A stretch of DNA of 64,000 bases from Hericium rajendrae (GCA_033439255.1 CM065886.1:682001-746000); one strand, 5' to 3'; shown: positions 12,396-23,520, counted from the stretch's first letter. Made by a program: numbers and translations. Notes: generated from the sequence alone by a model not told the origin.

Positions 12396-13600
12396 CCAGT
12401 ACAGCTTTGCACAGTCCTGCACTGCAGCTTTGCCCAGTCTCATATTGCAGCTTTGTGCAGTCCTGCACTGCAGCTTTGTGCAGTCCTGCACTGCAGCTTT
12501 GTGCAGTCCTGCACTGCAGCTTTGTGCAGTCCTGCAGTGCAGCTTTGCGTAGTCCTGCACTGCAGCTTTACGCAATGCTGCATTGCAGTTTTGCACAGTC
12601 CTGCAGTACTGCTTTGTACAGTCCTGCAGTGCTACTTTGTACAGTCTCACAGTGCTGCTTTTGGCTTTACATAGTCCTGCAGTGCTGCTTTACACAGTCC
12701 TGCAGTGCAGCTTTGTGCAGTCCTGCATTGCTGCTTTCTGCAGTCCTGCAGTGCAGCTTTGCACAGCCCCACAGTGCAGCTTTGCACAGCCCCACAGTAC
12801 AGCTTTGTGCAGTCCTGCAGTGTAGCTTTGCACAGTCTCACGGTGCTGCTTTGTGCAGTCCTGCAGTGCTACTTTGTGCAGTCTTGCAGTGCAGCTTTCT
12901 GCAGTTCTGTAGTGCGGCTTTGCACAGTCTCATGGTGCTGCTTTGCACAGTCCTGCAGTGCTGCTTTGTGCAGTCTCGCAGTGCAGCTTTTGGCTTTGTG
13001 CAGTCTTGCAGTGCAGCTTTGCACAGTCTTGCACTGCAGCTTTGCGCAATCATGCATTATGGCTTTGCACAGTCCTACAGTGCCACTTTGTGCAGTCTTG
13101 CAGTGCTGCTTTTGGTTTTGTGCAGTCCCGCAGTGCTGCTTTTGGCTTTGTGCAGTCCCGCAGTGCAGCTTTGTACAGTCCCATAATGCAACCTTGCACA
13201 GTCCCATAATGCTGCTTTGTGCAGTCCTGCATTGCTGCTTTGTGCAGTTCTGTAGTACAGCTTTGTGCAGTTCTGTACTATGGCTTTGTGCAGTCCTGCA
13301 GTCCTGCTTTGTGCAGTCCTGCAGTGCAGCTTTGCACAGGTCTGCACTGTGGCTTTATGCAGTCCCGTAGTGCTGCTTTGCACAGTCCTACACTATGGCT
13401 TTGTGCAGTCCTGCACTGTAGCTTTGCACAGTCCTGCAGTGCTGCTTTGTGCAGTTCTGTAGTGCTACTTTGCGCAGTTCTGCACTGTGGCTTTGTGCAG
13501 TCCTGCACTGCTGCTTTTTGCAGTTCTGCAGTGTAGCTTTACACAGTCTCGCAGTGCTGCTTTGCACAGTTTTGTAGTGCAGCTTTGTGCAGTCCTGCAT
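12196..13600 (+). repeat. 23-bp tandem array, orientation A
   Basis: About 60 degenerate copies of a 23-bp unit with core GCAGCTTTGTGCAGTCC followed by TGCAYT or TGCAGT. The long open frames across it on both strands are artefacts of the repeat: 23 is not a multiple of 3, so stop-free units stay open in all frames. Confidence 0.88.
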
Positions 13601-13805
13601 TGTAGTGAGCAGCACGGAAACTCGAGAGCCTCCCTTGAGTTCTATCGCCAAAGCTGAAGGTCGGAGGCATAGATGGAGTAGGACATGTCACACAGCTTGT
13701 ATCTATTTGTGACCATAGGCATACCTCCATTTCCTTAAGGGGCGATATCAAAGCTCATGAAGTGAGTGAGAAGTCGAAGCTCATTCAGAGAATAGAGAGA
13801 CTGAT
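13601..13805 (+). repeat. Central palindrome, left arm
   Basis: The sequence from about 13601 to 13805 (GGAAACTCGAGAGCCTCCC through GAATAGAGAGACTGA) recurs inverted at about 14345-14125 with scattered differences. Between the arms lies about 320 bp of unique sequence. The 23-bp arrays change orientation across this palindrome. Confidence 0.82.
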
Positions 13806-14124
13806 TGAGTGGGGAGAGGTAGAGGGTCATTAGGCAGATGGTGAGAGAGGCATTGTGGGAAGCAGGATTTTTGAAGGAGGGAAAAGAGACAAAGGGAGCA
13901 TGTGATGCAGGACCCCAGAGGACCCCGAACGAGTCAAGGCATGCCTTGCAATGACACGCCTTATTGGCCCAGAGTGCTAGGATCTGGAGTATGAGTAGTC
14001 AAGCAGGACTGGGCTTAGTACTGTACAGTAATGGACCTTTAAATATCTTTTTGTACTCAACTCATCGCTCTCACAAAGAGCAATGGGACATCTATCTACA
14101 CACTATTTGTTTCTCATTTCCTCA

Positions 14125-14345
14125 AATCTCAGTCTCTCTATTCTCTTAACGAGCTTCGACTTCTCACTCACTTTGCAAGCTTTGATATCACTTCTTAAGG
14201 AAATGGAGGTATGCTCATGGTCACAAACAGATATAAGCTGTGTGACATGTCCTACTCCATCTATGCCTCCAACCTTCAGCTTTGACAATGGAACTCAAGG
14301 GAGGCTCTCGAGTTTCCATGCCACTCACTGCAATGCAGGACTGCA
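14125..14345 (-). repeat. Central palindrome, right arm
   Basis: Inverted copy of 13601-13805. It joins directly to the array of orientation B that begins about 14335. Confidence 0.82.
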
Positions 14346-14900
14346 CAAAGCTGCACTGTAGAACTGCAAAAAGCAGCACTGCAGGACTGCACAAAGTCAC
14401 AGTGCAGAACTGTGCAAAGCTGCACTGCAGAACTGCACAAAGCAGCACTGCAGGACTGTGCAAAGCTGCAATGTGAAACTGCACAAAGCTGCAATGCAGA
14501 ACTGCACAAAGCCACAGTGCAGAACTGTGCAAAGCTACAGTGCAGAACTGCACAAAGCTGCAGTGTATGACTGTACAAAGCTGCACTGCAGGACTGTGAG
14601 ACTGTGCAAAGTGACAGTGTAGGACTGCACAAAGCAGCACTGCAGGACTGCACAAAGCAGCAGTGCAGGACTGCACAAAGCTGCAATGCAGGACTGCAAG
14701 ATTGTGCAAAGTGACAGTGTAGGAGTGACAGTGTAGGACTGTGCAAAGCTGCACTGCAAGACTGTGCAAAGCTGCAGTGCAGGACTGTGAGACTGTGCAA
14801 AGTGACAGTGCAGGACTGCACAAAGCTGCACTGCAGGACTGCAGAAAGCAGCAATGCAAGACTGCATAAAGCTGCGCTGCAGGACTGCGCAAAGCTGCAA
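14335..14900 (-). repeat. 23-bp tandem array, orientation B, first block
   Basis: About 25 copies of the same 23-bp unit as at 12196-13600 but reverse complemented (core GGACTGCACAAAGCTGC). It ends at the rRNA-like fragment. Confidence 0.87.
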
Positions 14901-15110
14901 GATGCATCCAACCCTTAAAGCCAATCCTTATCCCGAAGTTATGGATCTATTTTGCTGACTTCCCTTATCTACATTGTTCTATCAACTAGAGGCTGTTCGC
15001 CTTGGAGACCTGCTGCGGTTATGAGTATGATCAGGTGTGAAAATTATTCATTCCCTTGGATTTTCAAGGACTGTCAAGAATGCACCAGACCCGACAAAGG
15101 TGTTGAGCTC
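14901..15110 (-). pseudogene. Captured fragment of 28S (LSU) rRNA, antisense
   Basis: Read on the minus strand, this roughly 200-bp unique stretch matches conserved fungal large-subunit rRNA: it contains CCGCAGCAGGTCTCCAAGG, CCTCTAGTTGATAGAACAAT, GTAGATAAGGGAAGTC and AACTTCGGGATAAGGATTGG. Compared with the rRNA consensus I remember, it shows mostly G-to-A/C-to-T changes (for example GTCAGCAAA for GTCGGCAAA and TCCATAAC for TCCGTAAC), as expected for methylation-driven decay. It is embedded between two 23-bp arrays, so it is a captured fragment and not part of a ribosomal DNA unit. Confidence 0.85.
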
Positions 15111-15119
15111 TACCCGCCA

Positions 15120-16212
15120 TTGAACTTATGCAAAGCTGCACTGCAGGACTGTAAGACTGTGCAAAGTGACAGTGCAGAACTGCACAAAGCTGCAGTGCAG
15201 GACTGCAGGACTGCACAAAGTGACAGTGCAGGACTGTGCAAAGCTACACTGCAAGACTGCACAAAGCTGCACTGTAGGACTGCCAGACTGTGCAAAGCAG
15301 CACTGCAGGACTATGCAAAGCTGCACTACAGGATTGCACAAAGTCACAGTGTAGAACTGTGCAAAGCAACACTACAGGACTATGCAAAGCCACAGTGTAG
15401 AACTGCACAAAGCTGCAGTGCAGGACTGCGCAAAGCTGCAGTACAGGACTGTACAAAGCTGCACTGCAGAACTGTGAGACTGTGCAAAGTGACAGTGTAG
15501 GACTGCACAAAGCAGCACTGCAGCACTGCACAAAGCAGCACTGCAGGACTGCACAAAGCAGCACTACAGGACTGCACAAAGCTGCAGTGTATGACTGTAC
15601 AAAGCTGCACTGCAGGACTGTGAGACTGTGCAAAGTGACAGTGTAGGACTGCACAAAGCAGCACTGCAGGACTGCACAAAGCAGCAGTGCAGGACTGCAC
15701 AAAGCTGCAATGCAGGACTACACAAAGCTACACTGCAAGACTGTACAAAGCTGTACTGCAGAACTGCAGGACTGTGCAAAGTGGCAGTGCAGAACTGCAC
15801 AAAGTGGCAGTATGAGACTGTACAAAGTGGCAATGCAGGACTGCACAAAGCTGCACTGTAAGACTGTGCAAAGCAGCACTGCAGGACTGTGCAAAGCGAA
15901 AAGCAACACTGTAAGACTGTACAAAGAAGCACTGCAAGACTGTGCAAAATCACAATATAGCACTGTGCAAAGCTGCAGTGCAGGATTACGCAAAGCTGCA
16001 CTGCAAGACTGTGCAAAGCTGCACTGCAGGACTGCAGGACTGCATTTGCAAAGTGACAGTGCAGGACTGTGCAAAGTGGCACTGCAGGACTGCACAAAGC
16101 TGCAGTACAAGACTGGGCAAAGCTGCAGTGCAGGACTGTACAAGGCTGCACTGCAGGACTGCACAAAGCTGCACTGCAGGACTGTACAAAGCTGTAGTGC
16201 AGGACTACACAA
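15120..16212 (-). repeat. 23-bp tandem array, orientation B, second block
   Basis: About 45 more degenerate copies of the 23-bp unit in orientation B. The array is interrupted at 16212/16213 by a nested element and resumes at 19178. Confidence 0.86.
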
Positions 16213-16961
16213 CATCAGAAAAATATGCAGGTCCTACATAGTTCTACATATCTTATATAGAATTCATAGGTCCATAGCACCTCCCTTTACTACATAGCTC
16301 TCATAGCTCAAGGGGAGAGCTATGGAGTACTATGAGATGCTATAGAGCTGAAAAGGATGCTATGAACCACTATCATAGCTGTCATAGCTAACTATGAAGC
16401 TATAATAGAATGTCTAGCTATAACAATTATCAGACCTATTATATCTATATGTACTATATTAGATAGGTAGACTTCACACATCTATCCAAGCAATAGAGCT
16501 TATTAAAGCTATTCAAATTATAGCTTGATTAAATAATATATTTAGATATACTTTGAATAAAATGAATAATCACACATATAACAATATCAAGAGGACTGAG
16601 AAAATCATTTTATTTTATTTTATCATTCTAATCTATTAGAAAATTTTATAACTAACTACAAATATATATATATATATTACTAACACTAGAAAAATAACAA
16701 GTCAACACACAAAGACTACAAAAAGCAACAATAAAACCTAATAAGTCTAAGTAATAGTCAGTAAAAGAGTAAGACTTATCGAACTATATAGCAAAAGTGT
16801 AACCTATAACAGAACAAAGACATAAGATAAGCATGAATTAGCAAATATAAAGGACAAAGACTTACCAAACATTAAAGAGAGAAGTACAAGTCGAGAGCAA
16901 GCCCGGAGCGAAGGAAGAAAGTAGTGGTTGAAGAGAGAAAGACGACATGCGTTGTGCGAGG

Positions 16962-16969
16962 TTTATATA
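16962..16969 (-). promoter_or_regulatory. TATA-box-like motif in the nested element
   Basis: On the minus strand CTATATAAA is followed by pyrimidine-rich sequence, an ATG about 20 bp downstream, a short frame (MSSFSLQPLL...), and a GGTAAGT donor near 16875. This looks like a Pol II promoter remnant; no gene follows that I can recognise. Confidence 0.3.
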
Positions 16970-17419
16970 GCTGAGCGCGGACGTGCCCGGTTGGAGCCAC
17001 AAATGTGGCTATCGCGCGCGGCCGTGTGTCACGAGAAAGGCTAGGTATCTAGACTTCTTTAACTTGAGTTGCCTGTCCTTAGATGTACTGTGTATTAGAT
17101 ACTTATGTAGCTCATTAGTTACAACTTTATAAACTATCTATGCATGCTACATTTTTTCTGAGTTTAATGCAATTTGATTTGATTTGCTGAGTCAATCGGA
17201 AATCGTAGACTCGCGCGTTCGGTGGCTGAAACACCGAATGCGCATCAAGTACTTACGAACATCCTCAACTCTTCACTCGACATCAACCTTCAATCAACCC
17301 AGTCCGTCCTCTCCCTCATCTCCTCCCTCCCTCGACAACTCGATCATCGGCAGGAAGCGATAGCAAGCTAACGGGCAACGGGTGAGTAAAATACAGTCCT
17401 ATGGCCTTCATACAATACT

Positions 17420-18780
17420 AATTCAGGGAGTGTCACCCGTTTTACGGGCGATACTCCTGTTTTTTGTCACTCCACGCCCTGGCCCCCATGTCCCACCCCC
17501 CACGACTTCCACTCCCCGTACGCATACCGCCGTCGCCGCCACGCCATGCATCTCCATCATGCCACCCTGGCGTGTTCCGCCAACGTGCACATGTCCACCA
17601 ACATGTACACCCCACCGCGAGCGTGCACGCCTGTGCACGAGCCCGCCAGCACGCACGCACCTGCGCACGTCCTCACATGCCAGCGACTGCGTACGGCCAG
17701 CCTTGCATGCTGGCGACAGCATGCGCATGGTCTTGCTTGCTTACGCACGCCGTACGGTCCTGCCTGCGCCCATCTGCGTGTGCTTGCCCGCGCCCGCCTG
17801 TGTGTGCATGGCCCCGCCCATGCACAACGCTGGCCGTCGCGGGACGTCGTGCAGGCAGCCGCGATGCGAGATGCACAGCGCGGGCACCTCGCATATGACA
17901 TCGGCCACCTGCGCTGGCCACGTTGTTGAGCGTGCGGCTCTCATGTGCATGGCCCTGATACTGCGTGCCCTGTCTGCCGTGTCTGCGCCCTGTTCGCTGC
18001 ATCTGCGCCCTGTCCGCCGCGTCTGCGCCCTGTCCGCTGCATCTGGGCCCTGTCCGCCGTGTCCGCGCACTCGCCGCCCTCTTCGTGCACTCGCTGCCCT
18101 CTTCGCGCACTTGCCGCCGCCTTCGCGCACTTGCCGCCGCCTTTGCGCACTCGCCGCCGCCTTCGCGCAGTCCTGGCTGCCTTCGTGCAGTCCCCGCCGT
18201 GCCAGTGTCCTCTGCGCTGTGCCTGCGCAGTCTCTGCTGCCTTCACACCTTCTAGGCTGCCTCCCCGCCATCCGTGTCACCTCCATGCCGTCCGCACCGC
18301 CTCTGTGCTGTCTGCGCCATCTTCACGCCTTCCGCACCGTCTCCACGCACTCTCCATCACCTTCATGCACTCCCCGCTGCCTTCCGCACTCCCTGCCGCC
18401 TTCCTGCACTCCCTGCCGTCTTCGTGCAGTCCACGCGGCCTTCGCGCAGTCCCCGTGGCCTCTACGCCTTCTGCACCGCCTCTACGTGTCCTGCGCCGCC
18501 TCCACGCCATCCGCGCGCTCTGCGCCGTGTCCGCGCCGTGTCTGCGCCATCCACGCCGTGTCCGCGCCATGTCTGCACTGTCCGTGCGGTGTCTCGGCCT
18601 TTTGCCGCACCTTGCATGCATCGTCAGCGCATGCGCGTGACCATAACGCCACGCGCATGCACTTGGCAGCCACTTTATGGCAGTGCAGCAGGCAGCAGCC
18701 CGGGCGTGACAGTGTTGTCACATGCCATGTCAGCAGGCCGCGCGTGACTGCTACATGATGCGTGCATGGCCGTAATCTAT
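17420..18780. repeat. GC-rich low-complexity stretch with degenerate 20-bp minisatellite
   Basis: The sequence switches abruptly from AT-rich to strongly GC-rich. From about 17940 to 18620 it is built of imperfect units of about 20 bp (core GCCGCCGCCTTCGCGCAC). Long frames are open on both strands, including one of 458 codons, because the unit lacks stops. The predicted proteins are low-complexity Cys/Pro/Arg/Ala strings with no domain, so I do not call a gene. Confidence 0.72.
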
Positions 18781-19177
18781 GTGCGCACAATGCTGCTGAG
18801 TTATATTCATAATTACAATTAGTTTCTGTAGCTGTAGACTAGTTCTTGTAATTGTATTCCTAAATATCAGTAAACTTTTTTTTCGGAAGTCAGAAGTCCC
18901 TCGTTTAATGAAATCAATCAATTTGGCTTGTGATTATGAAGTCTACCATATCTGACATAGGGCTGATAGAGTTCATAGCAAGGCTATGATGGTACATAGC
19001 TCTGATGGTAATGGCTTACAGGTACATAGGCCTATATACCTTCTGCCTACTGCTATGAAGGCTATCATAATGTGCATAGCTCTACATAGATACAAGGGTG
19101 GCTATATAGATCCCATAGCACTATGCTAGGACACATACTTTAGTACTGAGCTATATAGATTTCTAATTTTTCTGATG

Positions 19178-19560
19178 AAAGCGATAGTGCAGGACTACGA
19201 GACTGTGCAAAGCAGCAGTACAAAACTGCAGGACTGCGCAAAGCTGCAGTGCAGGACTGCACAAAGCTGCACTGCAAGACTGCACAAAGCTGCAGTGTAG
19301 GACTGTGAGACTATGCAAAGTGGCAGTGCAGGACTGCAAGACTGTGCAAAGTGGTAGTGCAGGACTGTGCAAAGCTGCACTACGGGACTGCACAAAGCTG
19401 CAGTGCAGGACTGCGCAAAGTGGCAGTGCAGGACTGCACAAAGTGGCAGTGCAGGACTGCACAAAGCTGCACTACAGGACTGTACAAAGTGGCACAGCAG
19501 CACTGCACAAAACAGCACTATAAGACTGTACAATTTAACATTGCAGGACTGTATGATGTA
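19178..19560 (-). repeat. 23-bp tandem array, orientation B, third block
   Basis: About 16 copies continuing the array interrupted at 16212. The distal part belongs to the right terminal arm. Confidence 0.85.
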
Positions 19561-20588
19561 GTATTGTAAGATAACAATTATGTATTATTGCACATTGAAT
19601 TACTGTACAACTGTAGCACTATATGATACAGCATTTTTGCACTACATAATATAGCACTGCCATAGTGTATCTTGTAGCACTGCAATATAATATAGCATTG
19701 TAAAATATAATGTAATCAAATTATATAGTTTAGCACTACAAAATTGCAGAACATAATACTATAAAGTTGCAAATAATAGAGTCTAAACAGTAAATGAGAT
19801 TTAATGTACTTTCAATTTTAGTTTATAATAATGTTTCACTTTTAAATCTCAATATTCTTCTGTTAATCTTTCAATTTATTTTTAATAATCCTTAGAATGT
19901 CTTTTTATTTCTTCTTTATATAGTTTTTATTTGTTTTTAATAACATCATAATATGTTTTCAATTTCATGCTGATACTTTGTCTTGAAAATTTGTATAAAA
20001 TTTAAAATTTTATCTTCATAACTGGTCACCAGTATTAAAATGATGTTTCAACTTTTATTTTAATATTGTCTTATTTATGCTATAATATCTTCAACATTCT
20101 TCTTATAGCTTGTTTAAAATAAATTTTCAAGATTTTTGTTATACTTGATATTCAGATATTGAGAAAACATTGAAAAGGTACAAATATGATAGCTGAAGAT
20201 TATTTTAAATTTTCATGTTCAGTTATATAATATGTATCAAAATGATATATGTAATATTGTTAATCATAATCTAGCCCTAGTATTAGTATAGCATTGTATT
20301 TGTTATTAAGAAAAAAATGATGTTGAAGTTGTAAAGCAATTGTAAAAAGTATTTAAAAAAGCTCTTTCATAGGCCAGTGCAATATATTGAGCTCAATATT
20401 GTGTTGATATTGTGATACTATGAGAATCAAAGTCAAACTTTTCATTTCATAGTTAAGCTCTAACTATTGAAAAGAAGTTTCTGTTGTTTTTTTGATATTG
20501 TGGTGCCAGTTATCAAAAAAAATGTAATACTTTGTATTTGATAATTTCTCAGTATCTCGTCACCAGTTATTAAAATCTGCACCCAGTG
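19301..20588 (-). repeat. Right terminal inverted arm
   Basis: Inverse of 11160-12395. The AT-rich outer part is nearly identical; the inner part differs by one extra 23-bp unit near 19390-19440. Confidence 0.85.
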
Positions 20589-20591
20589 TCA
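20589..20591. repeat. Target-site duplication TCA, right
   Basis: Directly follows the terminal CCCAGTG of the CACTA-type element and matches TCA at 11157-11159. Confidence 0.65.
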
Positions 20592-20904
20592 ATCAGCAGG
20601 TTTTGATGCCAACGAACAACCGGACGATAAGATGGCTCTGTGCTAATTCTGGACGCTCGGTCGCGTGCTATAGCACAAGTGGCAGTGCCTTTTCCGTCGC
20701 TGACAACGAAGTTCAAAAGGACAACATATCGACAAATCCTCTATCCACTGGTACTATGTACTGCTTGTCCACAATTTCCGCTTGGTGCACACCGCAGGCA
20801 GGTGGGAAGCCAAACGCGTCGTTGTTTAGAAAATGCGCTTGACGCTCGTCCACGTCTCGCTTCCTTTTTCCCTGCTTAAATCTCTGCCTCCTGGTTTATG
20901 GCTA
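20592..20904. other. Spacer between the transposon and the adaptor-type gene
   Basis: A 313-bp stretch downstream of the minus-strand gene ending at 20905. It probably includes that gene's 3' untranslated region; no other feature is visible. Confidence 0.45.
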
Positions 20905-22119
20905 TCATGTGGGCAGTTCTTTGAGGTTTGGAATGGGCGACTCTCTTGGTGATCGTGGTCCAAACAAGCCAGGCGGCGACGGCGGTGGGGTATATGTCAG
21001 TTCTTCGAGGTCCTGAACGGGCGATCTTGGTGATCGTGGTCCAAATAATAAATCTGGCTTCGGCGACAGATGGATACGTTCAGATCTTATATAGCTGGGG
21101 TTCCACCATGTCCCCGCGAGGTCAGGCTGAACGCCATTCTGAGTTGGGACGGGCTGCCGTAGAGCCGATGTATGTAGCAGATCTAGAGGTGATGGCGGTG
21201 GGGTGTATTCAAAATTGGGTTGCCAGGGTGTCTGCGGCCGGCCGACAGACATTTCAAGTTCAAGACCCTTCTGTTCCTGCATAGCTTTGGCGACCGCCGG
21301 AGAGCGCCTGCTTCGATAACGCAATGGCTGTGGGACTCGGCGGGGGTATATGGACGCCCGGGATTCCTGGAACCATGAGGACTGAATATCCCAGAGGAAA
21401 CGTCTCATCAATTGATATACGTACCTCGTTAGGCACAGCCTGGCTTGAAAGATGGGAGAGCCCATCCTGATGGTCTAGATTTGCTCTGTCGATATTTCCA
21501 CGACGGATCTCCAATACGATTTCGTCTTGTTTGTGACGGACCTCCGAAACGTGCTCGTCTACTTTGCGACGAATCTCCAAGACGTGTTCGTCTTGCTTGC
21601 GACTAAATCGCTCCAACCGTTCTCTGATGCGGTGCGATCAGTCCGAAGTTAGCGATGTAGAGTATGCTCAAGGACAAACCCGTGTGCTAATATAAGCAGT
21701 GTATTCATCGCCTCTATCTGCCCCGACAGCCTCCGGCGCAAATCAATCAACTCCTCTCTTGTGAACAAGCACCACCCAAGCCTGAGCCAAGCATCCTTCC
21801 CAAAACTCCAACCGCTGCCGAATCCTCTCCTCCAAGCTGTTATCTTGCCATCCATCTGTCGCAGCAGATCGAGACACCTTCGAATGGCGTGATGCAGCCC
21901 ATTCTTGACGGGTTCCGGGAGCCTGTTAGGTCCTTCGATGGACAGCTCGTACTGCACGCTCTCAACAGTGCAGATGACGGAGTCAAGTTCGAGGATGAGA
22001 TCGAGATACTCTGCGGAGGAGCCCTTGCTGTCGCACAGTGCTCGGATCACCGTCTTCGCGATTTGGAGCAACGAGACGATGTCGCCTAGGGAACCAACTG
22101 TAAACGCGAAGACGGGCAT
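20905..22119 (-). CDS. Adaptor-type protein with YTPPPSP tail, left duplicate
   Basis: Three exons: 22119-21680 (440 nt), 21623-21425 (199 nt) and 21327-20905 (423 nt), giving 353 residues with all joins in frame. The N-terminal domain (MPVFAFTVGSLGDIVSLLQ; FTREELIDLRRRLSGQIEAM) is the one shared with the genes at 429-1912 and 41226-42333. Exon 2 encodes a charged helix with three near-repeats of the type KQDEHVLEIRRK, likely a short coiled coil. Exon 3 has no ubiquitin-like domain; instead it has a proline-rich tail with FEYTPPPSPLDLL and LTYTPPPSPPGLF and two FGPRSPR motifs. The TP/SP motifs suit proline-directed kinases or WW/SH3 binding, which is inference. It lies in the left arm of an inverted duplication and looks intact. 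Molecular function is unknown. Confidence 0.75.
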
Positions 22120-23224
22120 GATAGGGCGCGGGCACAGGCGCAGACAAAGGAAGGAGAGGGAACATACAAGATATATGTTCAGCGGGCTCCCACCTGAGCA
22201 GCCTCGTGTTGCACAGGTCCGTGCGTCTATCCTGAGTTTACACCGCTTCTATCACAGCCTCATCAGAATGAATATTTATGTACATTAAAAGCTTACCATG
22301 GTTCCACATCACTACATATCGTCTGGAGCAATATGTTCAGAAGGTTACCTCGAGCTGGATAATATGGTCGCGCGGGGATCCCGGAAGAACGTCTCATTCG
22401 TACATGATGCATGTTCCGGGCTTCAAGCGCACAGCAATCAGAAAGGCCTATGAAATAGCGTTAACCAAGCCTAGACGCAGTCCTGAGCATCTTGACTTCG
22501 ACATAATCGATCGATCGACTAGCTTGAGCGCTTTGCGCAAGCCCTGTCCAAACTCGACGCAGATAAGTCAGATAGAATACGCCCCGTTCCGGGATCTCAC
22601 TCACCGAATTTAATGATTGATGAGGCGCAAGATTCTCTACTCAGAACTCATATCCGTTTGCACCAGCAACCAGCAACTAGCAATCGACCTTGGACTTGAC
22701 TTTGCCACCTACATATTGCCGAAGACACCATGCGAGTTACAGCTAAGTGAGGGTGATTTGAGCGCAGCATCAACGAACTCGACATCGATTCTATGGGAGA
22801 GAATCGGTTTCGAATAGGTCGTCCTACTTTTGTTCTATGCCGACCTGACTCTGTAGTATCTCTCGGCTTGATCAACCCCTTGAGAAGCACTCGAGAGTAG
22901 TCATGAATTTCTCTCAAAGGGCAACTTGCATCGGATGGGTGCGGCGAGAGGAGGCATAAAAAGCAATAACTCATATATGACCGCTTGTGTGGCCATATGC
23001 CTAGATAAAAACATGATCAATATCTCAGAATCCCAGGCGACGGCTCGAAGAGTACTTACCGTGCTGTCCGAAAATATGCTATAACAAAGTTATTGCATTG
23101 CAAGCCAAACGCCAGATCCCATTAAGCTACCTGAGCAAACTGTGCCGCGGGTCGGCCCTTCGGAAACTGCATGCTGAGAAAAGTGACATAAGCAATTGAA
23201 TGAAACCTGAACGTACAGCATCGC

Positions 23225-23520
23225 CTTAAGGACATGAATCTGCGCAATCGAGCTTGTCTGCCTCACAGGACAAAAAGTCATCACCACCGCATCGCCGCGC
23301 AATAACGCGCTCGTCAAACGCTACGACGCGTCCGTCGCCGTAGGCTATCACACGCCCAATGCCGTCGAGAAGGTCATTGTCGCGTCCTGACAGCGCGGCA
23401 TCGAATACGCGTTTGACGCGATCTCGGGAGGCGACAGCTACATGCTCGCGGCGAAGGCCCTGCGGCCAGCGGGACCGCGGAAGGTCGCGCTCGTCCTTGC
23501 CGTCGAAAGGAACAGGTTTA
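23225..23520 (+). pseudogene. Decayed zinc-type alcohol dehydrogenase / quinone oxidoreductase fragment
   Basis: The plus strand encodes KVITTASPRNNALVKRYDAS, then GYHTPNAVEKVIVAS, and after a stop GIEYAFDAISGGDSYMLAAK and ALRPAGPRKVALVL. This order matches the NAD(P)-binding half of medium-chain zinc-type dehydrogenases/enoyl reductases of fungi. At least one in-frame stop (after IVAS) and the lack of the catalytic half make it a host-gene remnant. The counterpart in the right duplication arm is more damaged. Confidence 0.62.

Larger units (their letters stand above)
16213..19177. mobile_element. Nested 2.97-kb element with CATCAGAAAAAT ends
   Basis: This segment interrupts the 23-bp array. 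The left end reads CATCAGAAAAAT and the right end is its exact inverse. Both subterminal regions are rich in catagct/agctatg motifs. Removing the segment plus two bases rejoins the array as acacaaag, so a 2-bp AA duplication is possible but not diagnostic. No transposase is visible. The middle holds an AT-rich part, a promoter-like region and a GC-rich minisatellite. The superfamily is unknown. Confidence 0.55.
11160..20588. mobile_element. CACTA-type non-autonomous DNA transposon with very long inverted arms
   Basis: The element is 9.4 kb. Both ends read inward CACTGGGTGCAGATTTTAAT, and 3-bp TCA duplications flank it. The terminal inverted arms run about 1.2-1.3 kb and are nearly identical by eye (an early difference is gatgagatac against gacgagatac). 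The inner part of each arm passes into arrays of a 23-bp repeat, in opposite orientation on the two sides, as expected for subterminal repeats bound by a CACTA accessory protein. I found no transposase-like sequence, so it is non-autonomous. Inside are a central palindrome (13601-14345), an antisense 28S rRNA fragment (about 14901-15110) and a nested element (16213-19177). Family assignment rests on termini and target site only. Confidence 0.72.

Noticed and set aside
12215-13370. Long frames of 221-323 codons encoding Cys/Ala/Leu/Ser-rich repeats, and their mirror frames at 14221-14911 and 15564-16297
   Set aside because: They lie entirely on the 23-bp array, occur on both strands and in several frames, and have no start context or conserved domain.
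14901-15110. A real rDNA unit in this locus
   Set aside because: Only about 200 bp of 28S is present, it carries many substitutions, and the 23-bp arrays border it on both sides.
12196-16212. Regular short repeats resembling a CRISPR array
   Set aside because: Units are contiguous without unique spacers, the genome is eukaryotic, and the arrays are transposon subterminal repeats.
17382-18758. A 458-codon plus-strand frame, Pro/Arg/Cys-rich
   Set aside because: It is open because a 20-bp GC-rich minisatellite lacks stops; overlapping frames on both strands are equally open and no domain is present.
11150-20600. KDZ (Zisupton/Dileera) assignment for the large element
   Set aside because: Those families make longer target duplications; comparing 8 bp on either side gives no match, while 3 bp (TCA) match exactly.
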